A stretch of 64,000 bases of DNA from Caprimulgus europaeus (taxonomy: Eukaryota; Chordata; Aves; Caprimulgiformes; Caprimulgidae), in contig OU015541.1 of assembly GCA_907165065.1 (NCBI GenBank), positions 1,922,001-1,986,000 on the forward strand, given 5' to 3'. Within the stretch, counting starts at the first letter, position 1. Each line of letters begins with the position of its first letter. Made by a program: the position numbers and the translations under genes. Positions 21,676 through 35,699 of this stretch are shown here, piece after piece. Below the pieces are notes generated by a model. The model was not told the origin of the DNA. It saw only the letters and a program-made list of their open reading frames with translations, and searched no databases.

Positions 21676-24234
21676 TCTGCTATGAGAATTCAAAAGCATC
21701 TCTGACTTTTTAAAATGTAGGGGTTGAAAGACACTTTGGAGACCTTCCACGTGCAAAAATGAGCACAGTTTGGTCTGGTGTCTGCACAAGAGTCCATGGG
21801 CAGGTGGAACAGCTCCTGCTGATATCTGAGAGTGGGAAGTCTCTGCTCTTTGGCTGCAGGGGAAGGTGATGTAGGTGATCAGAGATGGGAAGAGTGTATT
21901 TGAGGGGAAGGTTTAAGAAGTCAAGGTCAAGTGTCTATAATGAAAATAAAATACTTGACATGAGGAGAAGGTGAAGATATTCTTGGTTGCATAATCTCAC
22001 CTGAAAACTGTATTCTCTGGTTTTTACTCTACTTGAATGAAAAACATCTCTCCATCCCTTCCTCATCTCTGACTGGTTTAGTAGACACAGTTCATTAGAA
22101 GTTTGCTCTGTTCAATAGCAAATGATGAATCTTTGTGCTTTCCATGTCCTCCATCCGAACTGGAAAGCGTTTTTCTCATATGATCTCAGTCTCGAGCAGT
22201 AATAACAAACCCACAGCTCCTGTTGCAGTTCTTTATTTGCAGGCTGGATTCCTCTGTGGACACATCTAAACACAAGTGTACAAGACCTGCTGGCTAGGAG
22301 ATAGCAGACACAGAAAATGATGGTTGTGGCTGTGTGAACAAATACCATTCTGATATTTCTGGTTTAACACAGCAAGGTCCAGGACTCATTGTCAGGAAAA
22401 ACTGCTCATGACTTTGAGGTTTCTCACTTAGATGCTAAGTGAGAACAGCTTCTATATGCAGAACAACTGTTTTGGTATGTGGTTTTTGGTTTAACACCCT
22501 ACAACCCCTCTTTCTAATCGATCAGGTGACACTGCAGTGGGTAAAGCTTTGATTATGGCCTGATTTATGTGCCTGCAATTCCAGGGCAAACACAGTCGAG
22601 TTGCAGGACTTAACATTTACATTTATATTTACATCTTAATGTTAGGAAGATCCTGGATTAACTCATGTGGCCAACCTGCCTGTTCCTCTAGCTCTGCAAG
22701 CACTGAAGGTCCATCTACTGTAGCTGAAGCTCTTGGGAAACTATTTATTTAACTCAGTAGCTGAAACATCTGGCTATTCTATTCCTGGTCCCTTGTCCCC
22801 ATTCATCAACTGTCTTGAATTGCTCTAAAGAGTTCCTCAAAGTTTCAGGGTCTTCTAAGAAATATTCCACCTCTTTCATCTTCTAGTATTGCCTTTATGT
22901 GACTCCTCTGCAACATGAAAGCGGTGTGAAGTGATGGACTAAAGGAGAGCAGGGTGCTGTGCACTGAGGAAACGTTGGCTCAGATGCCAGTTCCCAAGTT
23001 ATGTGTCAGTGGTGGATTCACCTCAGTCCAGGGGAATAAAGACAACAAGTAGGAATATCGATGTTTTCTCAGTTTCCCCTCTTCTGTCTGCAATGGGTGT
23101 AGGACAGAGGGAAGGTATTATGTGACATCTCTGCACTCTGAAGATGTTTTTCATTACAGAAGTAAAAGGGTCAAAAAGAAGAACCTCCCCCCTGCCTTAA
23201 AGCGCTGGGTCCAGGGTGGGAGGCACCGTTTCTGAAAGGAAAATTTAACTTTTTCTCAGTCTTGAATCAATCTCAGCTAGCCCTGCTGTGAGTGCTGGAG
23301 GAGGAGGGGAGGGCTGGTGGGTTTGTGTGTGAGGATTCATCTCCTCCAGGTCACCAAACAGCCATCAGATAGCACCAGCCTTCAGCTGCCACGAGCCCAG
23401 ATGAGTTTGAACCAGAGGCCCCAGTGTAACTCAGGCAGCCCGGGGTGTCCCGGGGGGGTACCCCAGCCCTGCTGCTTGTAGGAAACCCCCCAACTGCTTC
23501 TCCTGCTGGAAATGGGCGTTAGGAGAGGTCCAAGCCTGCCAGGTCTGAGCCCTGTTGGAGCACAGACCTTCTCATTTTCGCTTTTCCAAGACCTGTGCTG
23601 AGGACAGACTTAAGTGTGTCCCTAGAAAGAATTAACAGCGGTGTCCTCTTTCTGACACGCTCCTGGGTAAGGTGGAGGGAGCTGTTTCCTCCTTCCCCTG
23701 CCCCTTTTCTCGGTGGCACAGACACGGGCCATGCAGCTCTTCCTCTGTTTTGGCAAAGGGAGGGGCAGTTTCCTGTTTTTATACAGAAATCAGAGTGATC
23801 CAGGATGCCTCTGTGCTGCCTGGTGAGCAGAGGGGTTCGGAGTGTACAGGGGCTCTGGGGCTTTTAGGGCAGCTTTCCTGCTCGCTTCTACCACCAAACC
23901 TTTGACCCTCCCTGCACACCACCAAAAAGCCTTTCCTGCAAAAAAACCCCACCAAGCTGTGCTTTTCCAGTGGCCCATCCCAGGGTGTTTGCAGGTTCCT
24001 GGCTCAGCAGTGCAGCTCCTGCTCCAGCCATGGGACTGTCCAAGACCAGGGCTGTATTTTTCATGAACATCCCAGGAATCTGCTCCAGGAGGGCAGGAAT
24101 AAAGTGCAGAGACACGTTTACAGCCGTTGTGGGGGGAGGCTGGTGGGGAGCAGACACAGCCCAGCCTCACAGTCTCATGGTTTAGCTGTCTGTGTCAAGG
24201 AACTGGTCTCGACTAAGGAGAAATGGAGAGCAAG

Positions 24235-24385
24235 CAGCAGATTGGCTTTGCTCAGTGCTTTGGCCACAATTAATAAGGAGGGAGGTGGACAAGGGGAGTG
24301 TATAATTAAATTGGCTGATAGCAGAATTCTGCCCAGAGCAGGAATGTGTTGGATGCTGTCACGCTATAATTAGCAATATTTTGTT
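24235..24385. promoter_or_regulatory. Possible conserved non-coding element
   Basis: Three TAAT-type homeodomain cores within 150 bases and a gattggctttg box just upstream, in otherwise featureless DNA. No alignment was available. Confidence 0.2.
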
Positions 24386-27300
24386 ACAGTGCTTTTTCCT
24401 TTTCTTGAAGGGTTCAAAAAAGCTTCACAAAATGCAGTTGGTTCAAGTTGCCAGCTCAGCCTCGGGGAGAGGGGTGCTGTGTCTGGGATGCCCTCACCCC
24501 ACGCTGTGGAATGACTCTGGGCTGGCAGAGGGAGTAGGATGAGGTTTTTCCTCCAGGGACACTCAGCTGGGAGACACAGGGTCCCTCTGCCTGGAGTGAC
24601 CCGTGGAATGGGTGATGTTGCCTGTGAGAAAGCTGGAGCAGGGAGAGGTGAAGTGGCTTTCTAAGGTCACCAAGTGAGTCATGGGTAAAGCTAGGAATAG
24701 AAGCCAGCACTCAGGCTCCCAGCTGCTGTACCTATGCTTATTTCTATTTATGCTCTTCATTTCTCTTGCCCATGGTTTACTGAGTGCATTCCAAGAGTAA
24801 CTTGCCTGCCAAACTTCCTCCCCTTTAAAACCAGAAATGGACAGATAAGATAGTAGAAGAAATCAGTTTAACTGCTGGTATGTGCACAAACATACCTGAA
24901 CCCTGTCCAAGTTATCAGCCAGGGGTTTTTTTTCATGCTCTTTTGGGGCAGGAGAAACGCCTCCAGTCTCAAAGCACCTATGGCAGTTTGCTGGCAGGAT
25001 ATCAGATGATTTATTTCCTTCACTTGTGGTCAAAAGGAGAAAAAAAAATGTTAAAAGCAAAAAATAAAGCAAGCAATTACGTTAGACACAGCAACACCCA
25101 GTCAAATGGCTCCAAATCCCATGAAGGCAATGGGAGAATCGTAAACCAAAATAAAACTGAAACCCCAAATAGATGCTGCATTCTCCCCCCCAAATTTTCC
25201 CAGAATGACTTATCTACCTCTCAGTGAAGGCCTTGAGACTTTCTTCCATCAACTTGAGTTGTAAATTGGACTGGGCTCAAGGACAGAGTATCTGAAAACC
25301 CCTAAACCAGAGGGGTACTGATTTGGCTTCTCATTATTCTTGGGGTGAGCAGAATTAGACTGCTGGGCCAACTGGTGTTCAAAGGCAGCATAAAAATGTT
25401 AATCCCAGAACCCCAGAAGTGCTGTGGTGTATCTGCCAGTCTGCTCCCCAAAGCAGGCACTGAGGAAGGAGATGGGCTTGCTTTCTTTGTGACATGAGCT
25501 GTCTAAATTCACTCAAACTGCCCTTTCTCGTGGCTCAGTGGATGGGCTGCCCTTGTACCCCTGCATCCCAGCACAGTGTCCCATCACTTCATATTTCTTG
25601 GCTCTCTCTGGTCTCTCCTTTCCCCCCTGTTTTCTTCTTTTTGCATTTTGCCCTTTGTTTTTTTCTATTTGCAACGCTTTTATTGCAGTCTTGTTTTATG
25701 GTTCTCTTCCTTCCCTGACTTGAGAGGTGATCTGTTGTTTAAGGCATAAAGAAGCTACTGCTGCTGGTGTGAGTCCCCTAGGAGAGCAGAGAGGTGCCTG
25801 GGTCACCAGGCTGCTGTCTGAGCCTCAGGACGTGGCCATCAGCTTTCCTCTCAGTGATCTGCACCGTGGCAGCAGGGAGCTGCCTGACCTTTGACCAGGA
25901 GGGATTCAACGTTGTGTGTTTTTCTGTGTCTCTTCTGTTCTCCACTTCACTGGATCCTTCCCAGCTTTCTCTGGGATCTTTGCTGAGGGATCAGACTGAA
26001 ATAGTGTTTGGTCCCCAGATAGCTTGTCTATACAGAATATCCATTTCTCTGAGGTGACTTTTATGTCACAGGCATAAAAGCTGACCTCTCCTCTTTGCCC
26101 TCGTGGTGGTTCCCTGATGTTAGAGCTGATGAGTAGCACACAACTGAGCTCTCCCTCCTCCTGCCAGCGCTGGCTCTGCACACTGGAGTTCCAGGTCCTT
26201 TCACAGAAATTCACATTTACTTTAAGAACTCAAATAAACAAAACCAAATAAACAAAATCAGATCAATCAAAACACAGCCAAGTGCTTTGTTTTGCTTAGA
26301 AGATGCATCTTTGTGCACATCCACTTGTGTGTTGCCAAGTTGTGGGGATCAGCAAAGGCTGACATTGTTTACTGCAAATTAAAGACCCTCTGGAGACACT
26401 CGGTCTTGCTTTCCAGTGTAGCCTGGGGCTGGGGGAGGGAGGCACTTGGACAGTAGCATAGAAGAAACCCTGTTCCAGTGTTGCTAACTATAGCATTAAT
26501 TTCAGAGTCATAAATAACTTCAGTGCCATGGTTACAGCGCTAGCCAAGTATGATATCATTTAGTTTAGGATTAAGGAAAAATATCTTCCTTGAGGCTACG
26601 CGTTCTAAAATAAGCAACTTTTCCAGAGTGGGTTTTCTCCTTGAGAATACACAGAGAAACTCCAGCCTGTAGCTGTAAATTAGTGGATTACTTTGGTAGA
26701 AGTGACTGGCTGAGAGGTGTCAGGAGGTAAAACAGCTCAGAGGGGTGGATCCTTCCAAGTTCCTCGGTGAGTGACAGCCTGGCACGCTGTCGGTGTTCTT
26801 AGAAATCAGCACCTTCTGGGAGCGAGAGCAAGCACAGCCTTGTCCAACCCCAGTTCTGCAGCATGGAGAGGTGCAGAAGCAGAGGTCCCTTCGGAAATGA
26901 GATGCCACTAAGACCATTAGAAGGACTGAGAGATTGTCACTGGCAGTTCCCATGGCTGCACGGGCAGCAGCACAGTGACTGCACGAGGAAATGAGAGCGT
27001 GCACCCATCGAGCAAACAACCACGGTGTTTGTGTTACCACATTTACACACAATTACATGCACATCCAGCTCTGCAGCAACAGTGAGAGGCTGATCTTGAA
27101 CCTGAGTTCCATATAGTACAGCTCCCTAATGGACAGGAACCTCGAAGGGGACAAGGGGCTCCTGTGAGGAGGCAGAATGAGGAGATTTATAGAGAAGCAG
27201 ACACTGAACACTGCAGAGTTGGTCACAGGTTGATGATAGAGGAAATCTGGCTCTAGGGCTCCTGGATGTGAAATGCTAGCCCACACAACCCAAAGCACTG

Positions 27301-30300
27301 ATCCCATTCAAAATTGTTCAACAAGTTATGACATTCAGTCTGTATTGGTAGGCTTTATGCCAGATTAGATATTGTCTTTCTTCCTGCTGCCAGCATAAAG
27401 CCAACATAAATGCTGTATTATGTACTCTGGCTAATTCAACAGAAACATAATTGTGTGCCCAGGCATGATCTGGATTGAATTTGTCCTGCTAAATGATCCA
27501 GTAGTGCTCCAACCTGGTATAAAGGACCATAGAATTGTGGTACACACTTGCATTTCAAATTTCATGTCTTCTCTAAGGTAAGGCAAGAGAATTTTGCCAC
27601 GTGCAAACATCTGTTATAATTGTGGAAATGTTTTCCCACAGTTTAATGCCATTTCCCAGCACAGATTAGAGGGTACCCCCCATAAAAAGCAGTGGAGAAA
27701 CTTGCAGACATGGAGAAAAAAAGAGAAATGTACTTTTTATTTCTGCTCTTCCTGGTTCTAATCACAGAGAGAACATCTGAAAAGTGACATTTCAGGACAG
27801 GCTGAACAAGTCAGCTTGATACCCTGCATACATGAGCCCTGCCTCTCCCTGCTACAGCCTGATCCCTGCTGAGAGAGCCTCTGCTGGCTCACTCACCGCC
27901 AGCTCCTGACAGCAGAGCCTCAGGTTTCGAGGGGATTGAGGGCTTCTGCAGCTCTGAGCAGCCTGAAGACGCTGGCATTTTCCTTTTTCTCTTTATTCTA
28001 GGCTTGGCTTCTTTGAAGTAACTTCTCCATCATGAAAATGTGGGAGGCCAAAATAGTTTTAATTGTCTCAGCAGTGGACTCAGCGAATACCAGACACCCC
28101 CTCTTAAATGGAGGGATGCTTTTGGTTTGGGAACAGTCCTCTGTGTGTGTGAATCTGTCTGTCTTGAAGTCATCTGTATTTCAGCTGGGAATTGCAAAGC
28201 AACCTAAAGGGGCAAAAAAGAGGAAGATGACAGGAGAATTATATTTGTGTATGAGGGCAGAGGTTTCTGGAGTTACCTGGTACCCTTTACATGAAAAAAT
28301 ACAAAGGCCATCTGGCCAAGAAGAGATCTCACTGACATTAGGACTAATTGATGGTACCAGTAGTTTCTTTAGTATGACCAGTGAATTAAAGTATTGCTTT
28401 CAGGCTCAGAACATAGGCAACTTGCTGGTGGCTTTGTTGCTGACCTGTGCTTTAACCCTAGCAAACTCAAATCTGTTGTCATTTCTCTTACTCTACCTGT
28501 TTTCTCCACCTTGACTGCAGGACATCTGTTCACTGCCTCATAACACAGGACCCTGACCTACACTGGGATTTCTACCACTGCATCACTCTGACAATGACCC
28601 AGTCTTATTTTATCAGGGTTATTTAGAGCTTCACTGATTTATTCAAATCCTCTGCTGTCAAGGAAAAAGAGTGAGGTTTGCTCCACCTGAGAGCTTTTGC
28701 AGGCAGCTGAGCTGCAATATGTCAGACAGCTTCGTCTGTATGGGGACTGGAGAGTCCAAGGAGCCCTCTCTCCTGCAAGGAGAATCCATCTGCCAGAGCT
28801 GTGTGTGCATCTCTACGTGGGAACTCCTGGAAGCTGTTCTCAAGTGTAGTGTAGAAATAGGCAGACAATTACATATCACTGCTGTTGTACTGGGGCTGCC
28901 AGCTGTGGGGTCAGGTTGTCCCCTTTGTTTTCCCGTAATGACTATTTTTAGTTCAGGTTTCACTCGAGTGTAGCATTCTCAGATGAGCCCAAAGGTCCCC
29001 TGGCTGCGCTCTGCACAGCTTCACAGAAGACAGATGGGGCATTGCAGGCACGGTGTACTCAGTCCCTGCCACTGCAGGAGATTCAAAGTCCAATTCAGTT
29101 GATTAAAAAATGATGTTTTCAGGTTCTGAGAAAAGCCAGCTCTGGATGGAAGCAGAAAACCTGCAGCTGAAACAACAACTTAACAGGGAATAATTTCACC
29201 TGCATGGAAAACCAGGAAGATTGTGAATATTCAGGGATCACAGGGAAAGTTGGCCATGGCTTGTGTTTTGTTTTAGTAGCTCAGCCCATGTCAGCTTGTC
29301 AAGTGCATCTGGAGAGATTCATGGCCCTCCTCAATTCCAGTGCAGTCTGTGACCTAAAACAAACTGAAATCTAAAGAAGGAACGAGGCAGCCAGGCACTG
29401 GCCAGACGAAGCCAGCACAGCTCCACTGAGGAGCTGGAGCAACCCCAGTTCACATCAGCGGGGAAGCCGGGCCAGGCAGCGTTCCTGGAACCGCGGTTCA
29501 ATCTCAGTCCAAACGCCGAGGTCAGCAGTGGCCACCCCAGCTGCAGAGTGAGCTGAGGGCATGAGTCAAAGCCACAAAAGGCTGCCACGACCTTGCCAAG
29601 TATAAACAGCACAAAGATGCTCAATATACTGCCTCACATGTGCTGATGACTTCTGCCTGAAAGTGATGGGGAAGGTACAAGCCACTGGACATCAAAGAGT
29701 TGGGCAATCAAGAAATCCCAACACATCTGTTGTTCAGAAAGCACCATATATATTCTAACCTTCCACATACATCAACCAACTGATCCTTATAAGAGGCCTG
29801 GGAAGATCTCAAGTAGCACCAGCCTCATTTTACTGCAGCCACAAAGAGTAATTAGCTGACTAAAGATTGCCAACATCAGCACCCATATTTAAATTGGGAG
29901 GAGAGGTTTTATGTTGATCTCTTGCTGCTGCTGCTGTGTACCTGTAGCATGGCAGCTGGTGAGCACTGCCCAGAGCTCCAACGTTGAGAAACCACAGCTC
30001 TGGAATAAAGGACTGCCACACAAATGTCTCACAGCGAGGGTGTCACCAGGACAGAGAAGCCCAGACAGGCAGGATTGGGTCAACAACTTCTGAAAACAGC
30101 CTGTGTAAAATAGAAACTACTGTTGAATTTCACTTGTTGCTACTGAAACGGGTTCCTCGGAGTCATAGCAGGATTCTACAATAAAACCTGGAGTCTAACT
30201 CCTGGTTTCAACCCTTAGTGTGGAGCAGAGCTGACTGCAGATTAACACGGGACTGCCCATGGCTGAGGGTGGAGATTACACTGCAGGTGGAGTAAACACA

Positions 30301-30321
30301 GACACGATGGCTGCGAGGTGC

Positions 30322-30397
30322 CCCCTGGAGCTGAAGGACCCAGGGAGAAGGAGCATAAACCCCTGGAGCTGAAGGACCCAGGGAGAAGGAGCATAAA
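30322..30397. repeat. 38-bp direct duplication
   Basis: Two identical adjacent copies of a 38-bp unit beginning cccctggagctgaaggaccc and ending gcataaa; the start of a third follows at 30398. Confidence 0.93.
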
Positions 30398-31396
30398 CCC
30401 CTGGACACACCATGGGAGCTGAGATAGTTTTTCACTGAGCCATGTGAACCAAACCTGTCAAGTTTCACACGAAGGCTGGCCCCAGGCATAGTCCTTTAGT
30501 TCTCAGAAACTGGAATTTGTGCATAAATATGTGACAGCCTGTGGTAACCAGAAACTATTCTTATCACAGGAAATGCTGTTGGTCAGGAGCAACAAATGCC
30601 TTTGGTCTCCAGAGTGCTGACAAGCATTTGACTTTGTCTTTGCTACACAGTTCCTCAGGTTGATTTCATTGCCAATGTTCCTAATGACAAAAGAGAGCGA
30701 GTCAATCGGTCTGACCCCAGGCAGACAGGACAACAGGACGTGGAGAGTCACACATTCAGAGCAGAGGGATATGGTGGAGTCTAAGCAGTCTGCCTTTGCC
30801 TCAGCTGGGTTTGCCTGAGATTGATTTGTACCCATATGAACATGACTAGCAGGAAGGTAAATTGATTTAATTTACATATTAATACAAAAGAAGAAAGTTG
30901 AGGGTGTTTGGGGGGTTTATAACACACAATGGAAGGTGGGTGGCAGTTTAAATGAGACTAAAAGAATCTAATTGAGTGTAAAGGAGGTTAAATTTTTTGC
31001 CAAAGCTCAGTTTCAGGAGCTACCAGAAGATGCCAACTTACCTCAATTTAGGATCCATCAAAGTAGTGTTAGAGTTTGGCCTTAAGCATTGAGTAAGCAG
31101 CTTTCCATGCCTGTGGGAGGGAGTGATATCCTAACAGTAGTAGGAGTGGTGCATGGTGCATGCAAATTACTCTGAGTACATCTGCTCCTCACGGTGGATT
31201 TTGGATGAGGATAGAAAGGAAATTAATTTCTTTTTGAAATAAAGCCCAAGATGTTTGTAGTTATTAAGATCAGTAAGTGATTTAAGTGAAAAATTAGCTC
31301 TTGTGCATGCAGTGGAAACTTTGCTGTGCTGTAGCTCAGAGAATATGTTTTGTAACAAAAATAGTGAATTTTGGGGTTTCTATGTTAACAATAACT

Positions 31397-31580
31397 GTAC
31401 ATAAGGAAACAAAACAAAAAAACCCCTCCAAAAAACAAACAGCAAAACAAACCAACCAAAAGCCAGGTAAAAGACTTTGACTGGAGAGAGAAATACTTTG
31501 TATTCCAGACAAAAAAAGAAGGTGGAAAAAAAGAAAAAAAAAAAAGAAAAAGAAACAAAGAAAAAGAGAAAATGCTTTAA
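31397..31580. repeat. A-rich low-complexity tract
   Basis: AAAC-rich, then AAAG-rich simple sequence on the plus strand, with an interruption near 31460-31510. Confidence 0.85.
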
Positions 31581-31754
31581 AGAGGGGTTTTGTAGGTAGA
31601 TGTGAAAGAAAAGCTTCTAAAGACAGAAAATGGCTTTCTCTAACTGAGGAATCCTTTCATTTGTACGGCTCTTACAAAACAGCGCAGGAAATCACACAGG
31701 ATGCTGCTGATGAGAAGGAGGAAGTGGTTTTCAGGATGACATTGGACTCTGCAA

Positions 31755-31796
31755 GTGGGATGTCAGACATCTCTAAGCCTGTGTCTGACATCCCAC
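31755..31796. repeat. Perfect 15-bp inverted repeat with 12-base loop
   Basis: Arms at 31755-31769 and 31782-31796 (GTGGGATGTCAGACA and its complement), with loop TCTCTAAGCCTG. A stable single hairpin in unique DNA. Confidence 0.9.
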
Positions 31797-32629
31797 GGGT
31801 TTAACACACCATGAACTGCTCCTGCTTCCTCTGCCTCAGCTGCCAGGAGAGCAGCGCACACCGCGAGGAGCAGCTCGGTTTGGAGCCGCTGTGGCTCATG
31901 ACTAAAGGCGGCCAAACTGCGTCCTCGTAATTTCTTTTGCTTCAGGGTGTTGTTGTTACAAAACCTGTTCAGGAACTGAAACTTTTGCAGTCTTACCGAG
32001 GTGTCTGGTGAAAGCCCCACCCACTCCCAGTCCTGTTTGACTCACAACACATCAGATGGGAAGCAGGCAACGCGTGAGAGGCCTCATTAAAGAAATAGGG
32101 CAAGGTACTCGACTTCTGCAGAAGGCTGCCCTGGCCGTTTTTAGGTGGTTACAAGATAATCCATGTTTCTTGAGGTCCTTGGCATGTTATTTTCCTTTCC
32201 CTCTTGTTGTGGTGTGCAGGTTCAAAGGCACCAGCACAAATACCTCTTTGCTTCAACACAAGTTGCATGAGGTGGTTTCAAAGCAGACTGCACGTAGCAT
32301 TGCCATGATGGCGTGTGTGCATCTACTGTAACTGCAGATGAGAACACTTTCAGTTCTGGCTCGTCCTTTGCTACAGTTCTGAATACACTTAAAAATACCT
32401 GTGCACACAAATAATGCCTATGGATGCACTTCCAGAATTTATTTTCTGTATATATACATATTTGGCATACTTCCAGTGAAGGTACCTGTGTATTTCTGCA
32501 TGGAGTCTATGTCCATGCTTCTCTTATGGCATAGAAAACATAGCTCAGGTTATTTTCAGCTAATCTCTAGAGCTTTTAAGCCATTAAGTTCAAGTCAGTA
32601 GCCACATGAAGCTGAAAAATCTTAAATTT

Positions 32630-32890
32630 CTCTAAGTGCCCTTAAATAAATCCAAACTCAGAGTAAAATAGTTATTAATAAGGCTCGCTCATAAATGGCT
32701 CATTAAAGCACTATATTGGTGAGCCTGTAAATGCAGGCTTTCACCTCGTGCTGTTTGTTATTCACCAGCAGAAATTTAGGAGGCTGGCTCCACAGGGCTT
32801 AATTTAATCAGAGCTGGTGCAGATCGAGCTGCCTGGTCTGCATCTTAAATCTCCAAATGCAGTAATGCATCAATCCTGTCAGCTCCTGCT
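32630..32890. promoter_or_regulatory. Possible conserved non-coding element
   Basis: AT-rich, non-repetitive run with gttattaataaggctcgc, gcttaatttaatcagagc and gcagtaatgcatcaatcc motifs, resembling developmental enhancer sequence. Judged by composition only. Confidence 0.2.
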
Positions 32891-35152
32891 ACACAGCTGA
32901 AACATGTTTCCCTGCTAAGTGCCACCTAAGAGTCAGAGGGATGAGTCTCCAAGGGGAAAAAGCCCCACTCAGCAGCTCAGAAGGTCCTTTGCTTCAGCAG
33001 GACCTGCCCTACCTGTCCTCATGCACCTGAAATGCGCTGTGTGCCTTTGTCTTCCATGCAAAACATCGCTGCATTTCCTGACTTTGAGAGCAAAGCAAAA
33101 AACATCTTGAGAACTTTGAGGGGAAAAGCTTTTGCATCACTAAGAAAAAAATATGGACAACTAGGAATAGTTGCAATTTATAAAACACAATTTCAAACCT
33201 GCTGCAAAAAAACCCCTCCTGCAAAAACCCCTTCACCTAATAAACAAGGTCCACCTGCAGTTTGGCTTTTTAGTGTCAAGGTTTCTCTTTGCTGATGGAA
33301 GTGGCCTTCGTGTGGGTTAAAGCTCTATAAATGGTTGCACATTGAGGTTTAGAGCTAATCCAGTTTCTCAGGAGGAGGTCAGCCCCTGGTATTCGTGTGG
33401 TCCAAGGTAAAACAACATTGGTTTTCATGATGGTAGAAACAAGACAAGTGAGGTCCTTGTTCTACACCACTCTCCAAGTTATCAGAGCCCTGGGGCAGAA
33501 GACCTGGGGCTGAGGTTATCCCCACAGATGCCTTCCCTGTGCTAGATCCATTCCCTGGGCAGAAAAGTGGGGAGCAAGGATTGCTTCAGCACACTGCACT
33601 CCCAGGTGGTAAACACTTTTGCAAACCATGGAAAGATGGATTTCTCCCCAAACACTGTATCACATTTCCTAGGCTAGTGCAAAGTCCTCCCCAAGACAGT
33701 CTGGATCACTGCTGCTTTGGTGTGGATGCAGCCACACAAGTTTGATCCGAACACAGGATCCCAGTGTGAGCATCGTGGCTGTCTTGGCTCCCACCCCAGG
33801 GAACTATCAGGGTGAAAACTTCTTGCAGGCACCCAGTGAAGCCCTGGGTATTGCCTGGGTGGGTGGAAGCCCCGTGGCCTCACAATCTGTCCCCTCCCTG
33901 CACAAGGCTTGATTTTCACAAGAGCTCAGCTGCCATCTGCACGCTTGCTTTAAAAACAGCTCAGCTCTTTAGAGATTGGAGCTGTGGAAAATCTGGTCAG
34001 TTGTGTAACAAAAGGAGCTGCCACACACTAATTCATAGTCACTCCATCTCTAAGAAAAGCCACTTAGCAGATCTGGACAAGGGCTGAAGCTGATAAGGAA
34101 AGAACTCATTAAATTGATAGAATGAGAGATCTCTTTTAGCCTTCTCCTGGGCTGTCATTTGCCACCTGTCACTCACTGGTGTTGCTGTAACTCAGAGCAG
34201 TAGGTTTCAGGAGCAGAGATTGTGCCTTCTTACATCTTCTGCTTAAGGTTCTTCTAACATTCTGTAATTACCAATAATACAAAGGGAATAGGGTATGAGA
34301 AGAGAGCTACAGAAATCCAATTTTGGTGATGTTGCTCTTGACAGCAAAAAGCCCCTTCTCGCTCAAGAATTCTTTATAGTAAGTACAGCTCCTAAATAAA
34401 ACATGATAAGACTCAAAAAAAAAACCCCCAAAAAAGAAAAGAAAACCTACTGAAGCTCTCTAGAAAACCTCTGTAACCAACACACTGCTGGAGCTGACCA
34501 CAGGCAACCTCACGGGCCTGTCTGTTGTCTCAGATGATGATAACTCTGCCTGAAAAGAACCCCAAGGGCAGGCGTTTGGGTTCAAACACAAGTCCAATTT
34601 TTCATGGACACTGAGGAAATAAGCCTGAAATATATTTTTTTAAATTATCTTTTTCCTCAGGAAGGCCTGGGAGAAATCACACATCAAGGAACACAGCGTG
34701 GTTCAAAGTCATTGGGGAATTACCTTGTGAATCCTGACACCTCACAGTTCAGTGTTCTGGGAAAAGGCATCACAGGGACCTCTCCCTGCCACCAGCCTTG
34801 GGCTGGGACACTCCAGCACTGCAGAGGCTGTTGCTCACTGTTATGTAGAAGACACATTGATGTAAAAAGAGACAAAAAGGAAGCACCTTTTTGTGGGGAT
34901 GGGACCTGTCACCCCTTTAGCAGTTTACCCAGACCATGGCATAGCAGCACTATGTGACACCCCTCCCCACCACACCTGCCCACCCCAGGGTGGCAGCTCT
35001 CACTGACATCCGTGCCAGGCAGCACAGCACAGCACAGCCTGCCGTGGCTGCCCACGGCCTGCCTTCCCCACACACAGATTTGGGGGTTTCCTTTGAGGTC
35101 TAGACACGGTAACAGCCCTGGTGCTTTCCTGGCCAGCCTGACACAGCACTTA
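32891..35152. other. Unique sequence, no gene seen
   Basis: Single-copy DNA with a short A/C-rich tract near 34415-34445. No exon or RNA gene recognised. Confidence 0.5.
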
Positions 35153-35613
35153 GAGAATCATCAAATCATTGAATGCTCTGAGTTGAAGGGACCCACAAAG
35201 ATCATCGAGTCCAACTCCTGTCCCTGCACAGGACAATCCCAACATTCACACCATGTCCCTGAGGGCCTTGGCCAAATGCTGCTGGAATCTTGTCAGGCTT
35301 GGTGCCATCAGCACCTCCCTGGGGAGCCCATTCCAGTGCTCCACCACCCTCTCCCTCAAGAACCTTTTCCTCATGGCCAAACTCCCCCTCCCCTGCCACA
35401 TCTTCCTGCCATGTCCTCTGCTCCTGTCGTTGGTGGCCAGAGAGAAGAGCTCAGCGCCTGCCCCTCCTCTGCCCCTTGGGAAGAAATTCTAGACCACGAT
35501 GAGATCTCCTCTCAGTCTCCTCCAGGCTGAACAAACCAAGTGACTTCAGCCTCTCCTCACACCCTTCCCCACCAAACCCTTCACCAGTTTGGTGGCCTCC
35601 TTGGTGAACTGGG
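35153..35613 (-). mobile_element. CR1 LINE, 3' fragment
   Basis: Reversed end 'gaatcatcaaatcattgaat', then 'ggacaatcccaacattcaca', 'atgctgctggaatcttgtca' and 'tctcctccaggctgaacaaa'. Its nearest relative in the window is 54204-54735, same orientation. It ends about 90 bases from a CpG island. Confidence 0.94.
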
Positions 35614-35699
35614 CCTGGGCCGCCCCCACTCTCCAAGGGGTTACTTTCTCTCAGGGTTATTAATTTTCTGTCAGGGTTTCCCTCCTCTCCCCTCCTCAC

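Larger units (their letters stand above)
21676..31396. other. Gene-poor unique interval
   Basis: About 9.7 kb of moderate-GC sequence without recognisable exons, RNA genes or CR1. The longest frame (28032-28514, plus, 160 codons) has no motif, no splice context and no family resemblance, so I do not call it. An AT-rich stretch at 24235-24385 with cacaattaataagg, tataattaaattgg and ctataattagcaat looks like a conserved homeodomain-bound element. A 38-bp direct duplication sits at 30322-30397. Confidence 0.55.

Noticed and set aside
28032-28514. 160-codon plus-strand open frame in unique DNA
   Set aside because: No recognisable motif, no acceptable splice or promoter context, and the hydrophobic C-terminus is no stronger than chance in AT-rich DNA.
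31810-31930. Cys-rich 39-codon plus-strand frame (MNCSCFLCLSCQ...)
   Set aside because: Cys-rich start looks like a metallothionein or peptide, but there is no signal peptide, spacing pattern or splice context.
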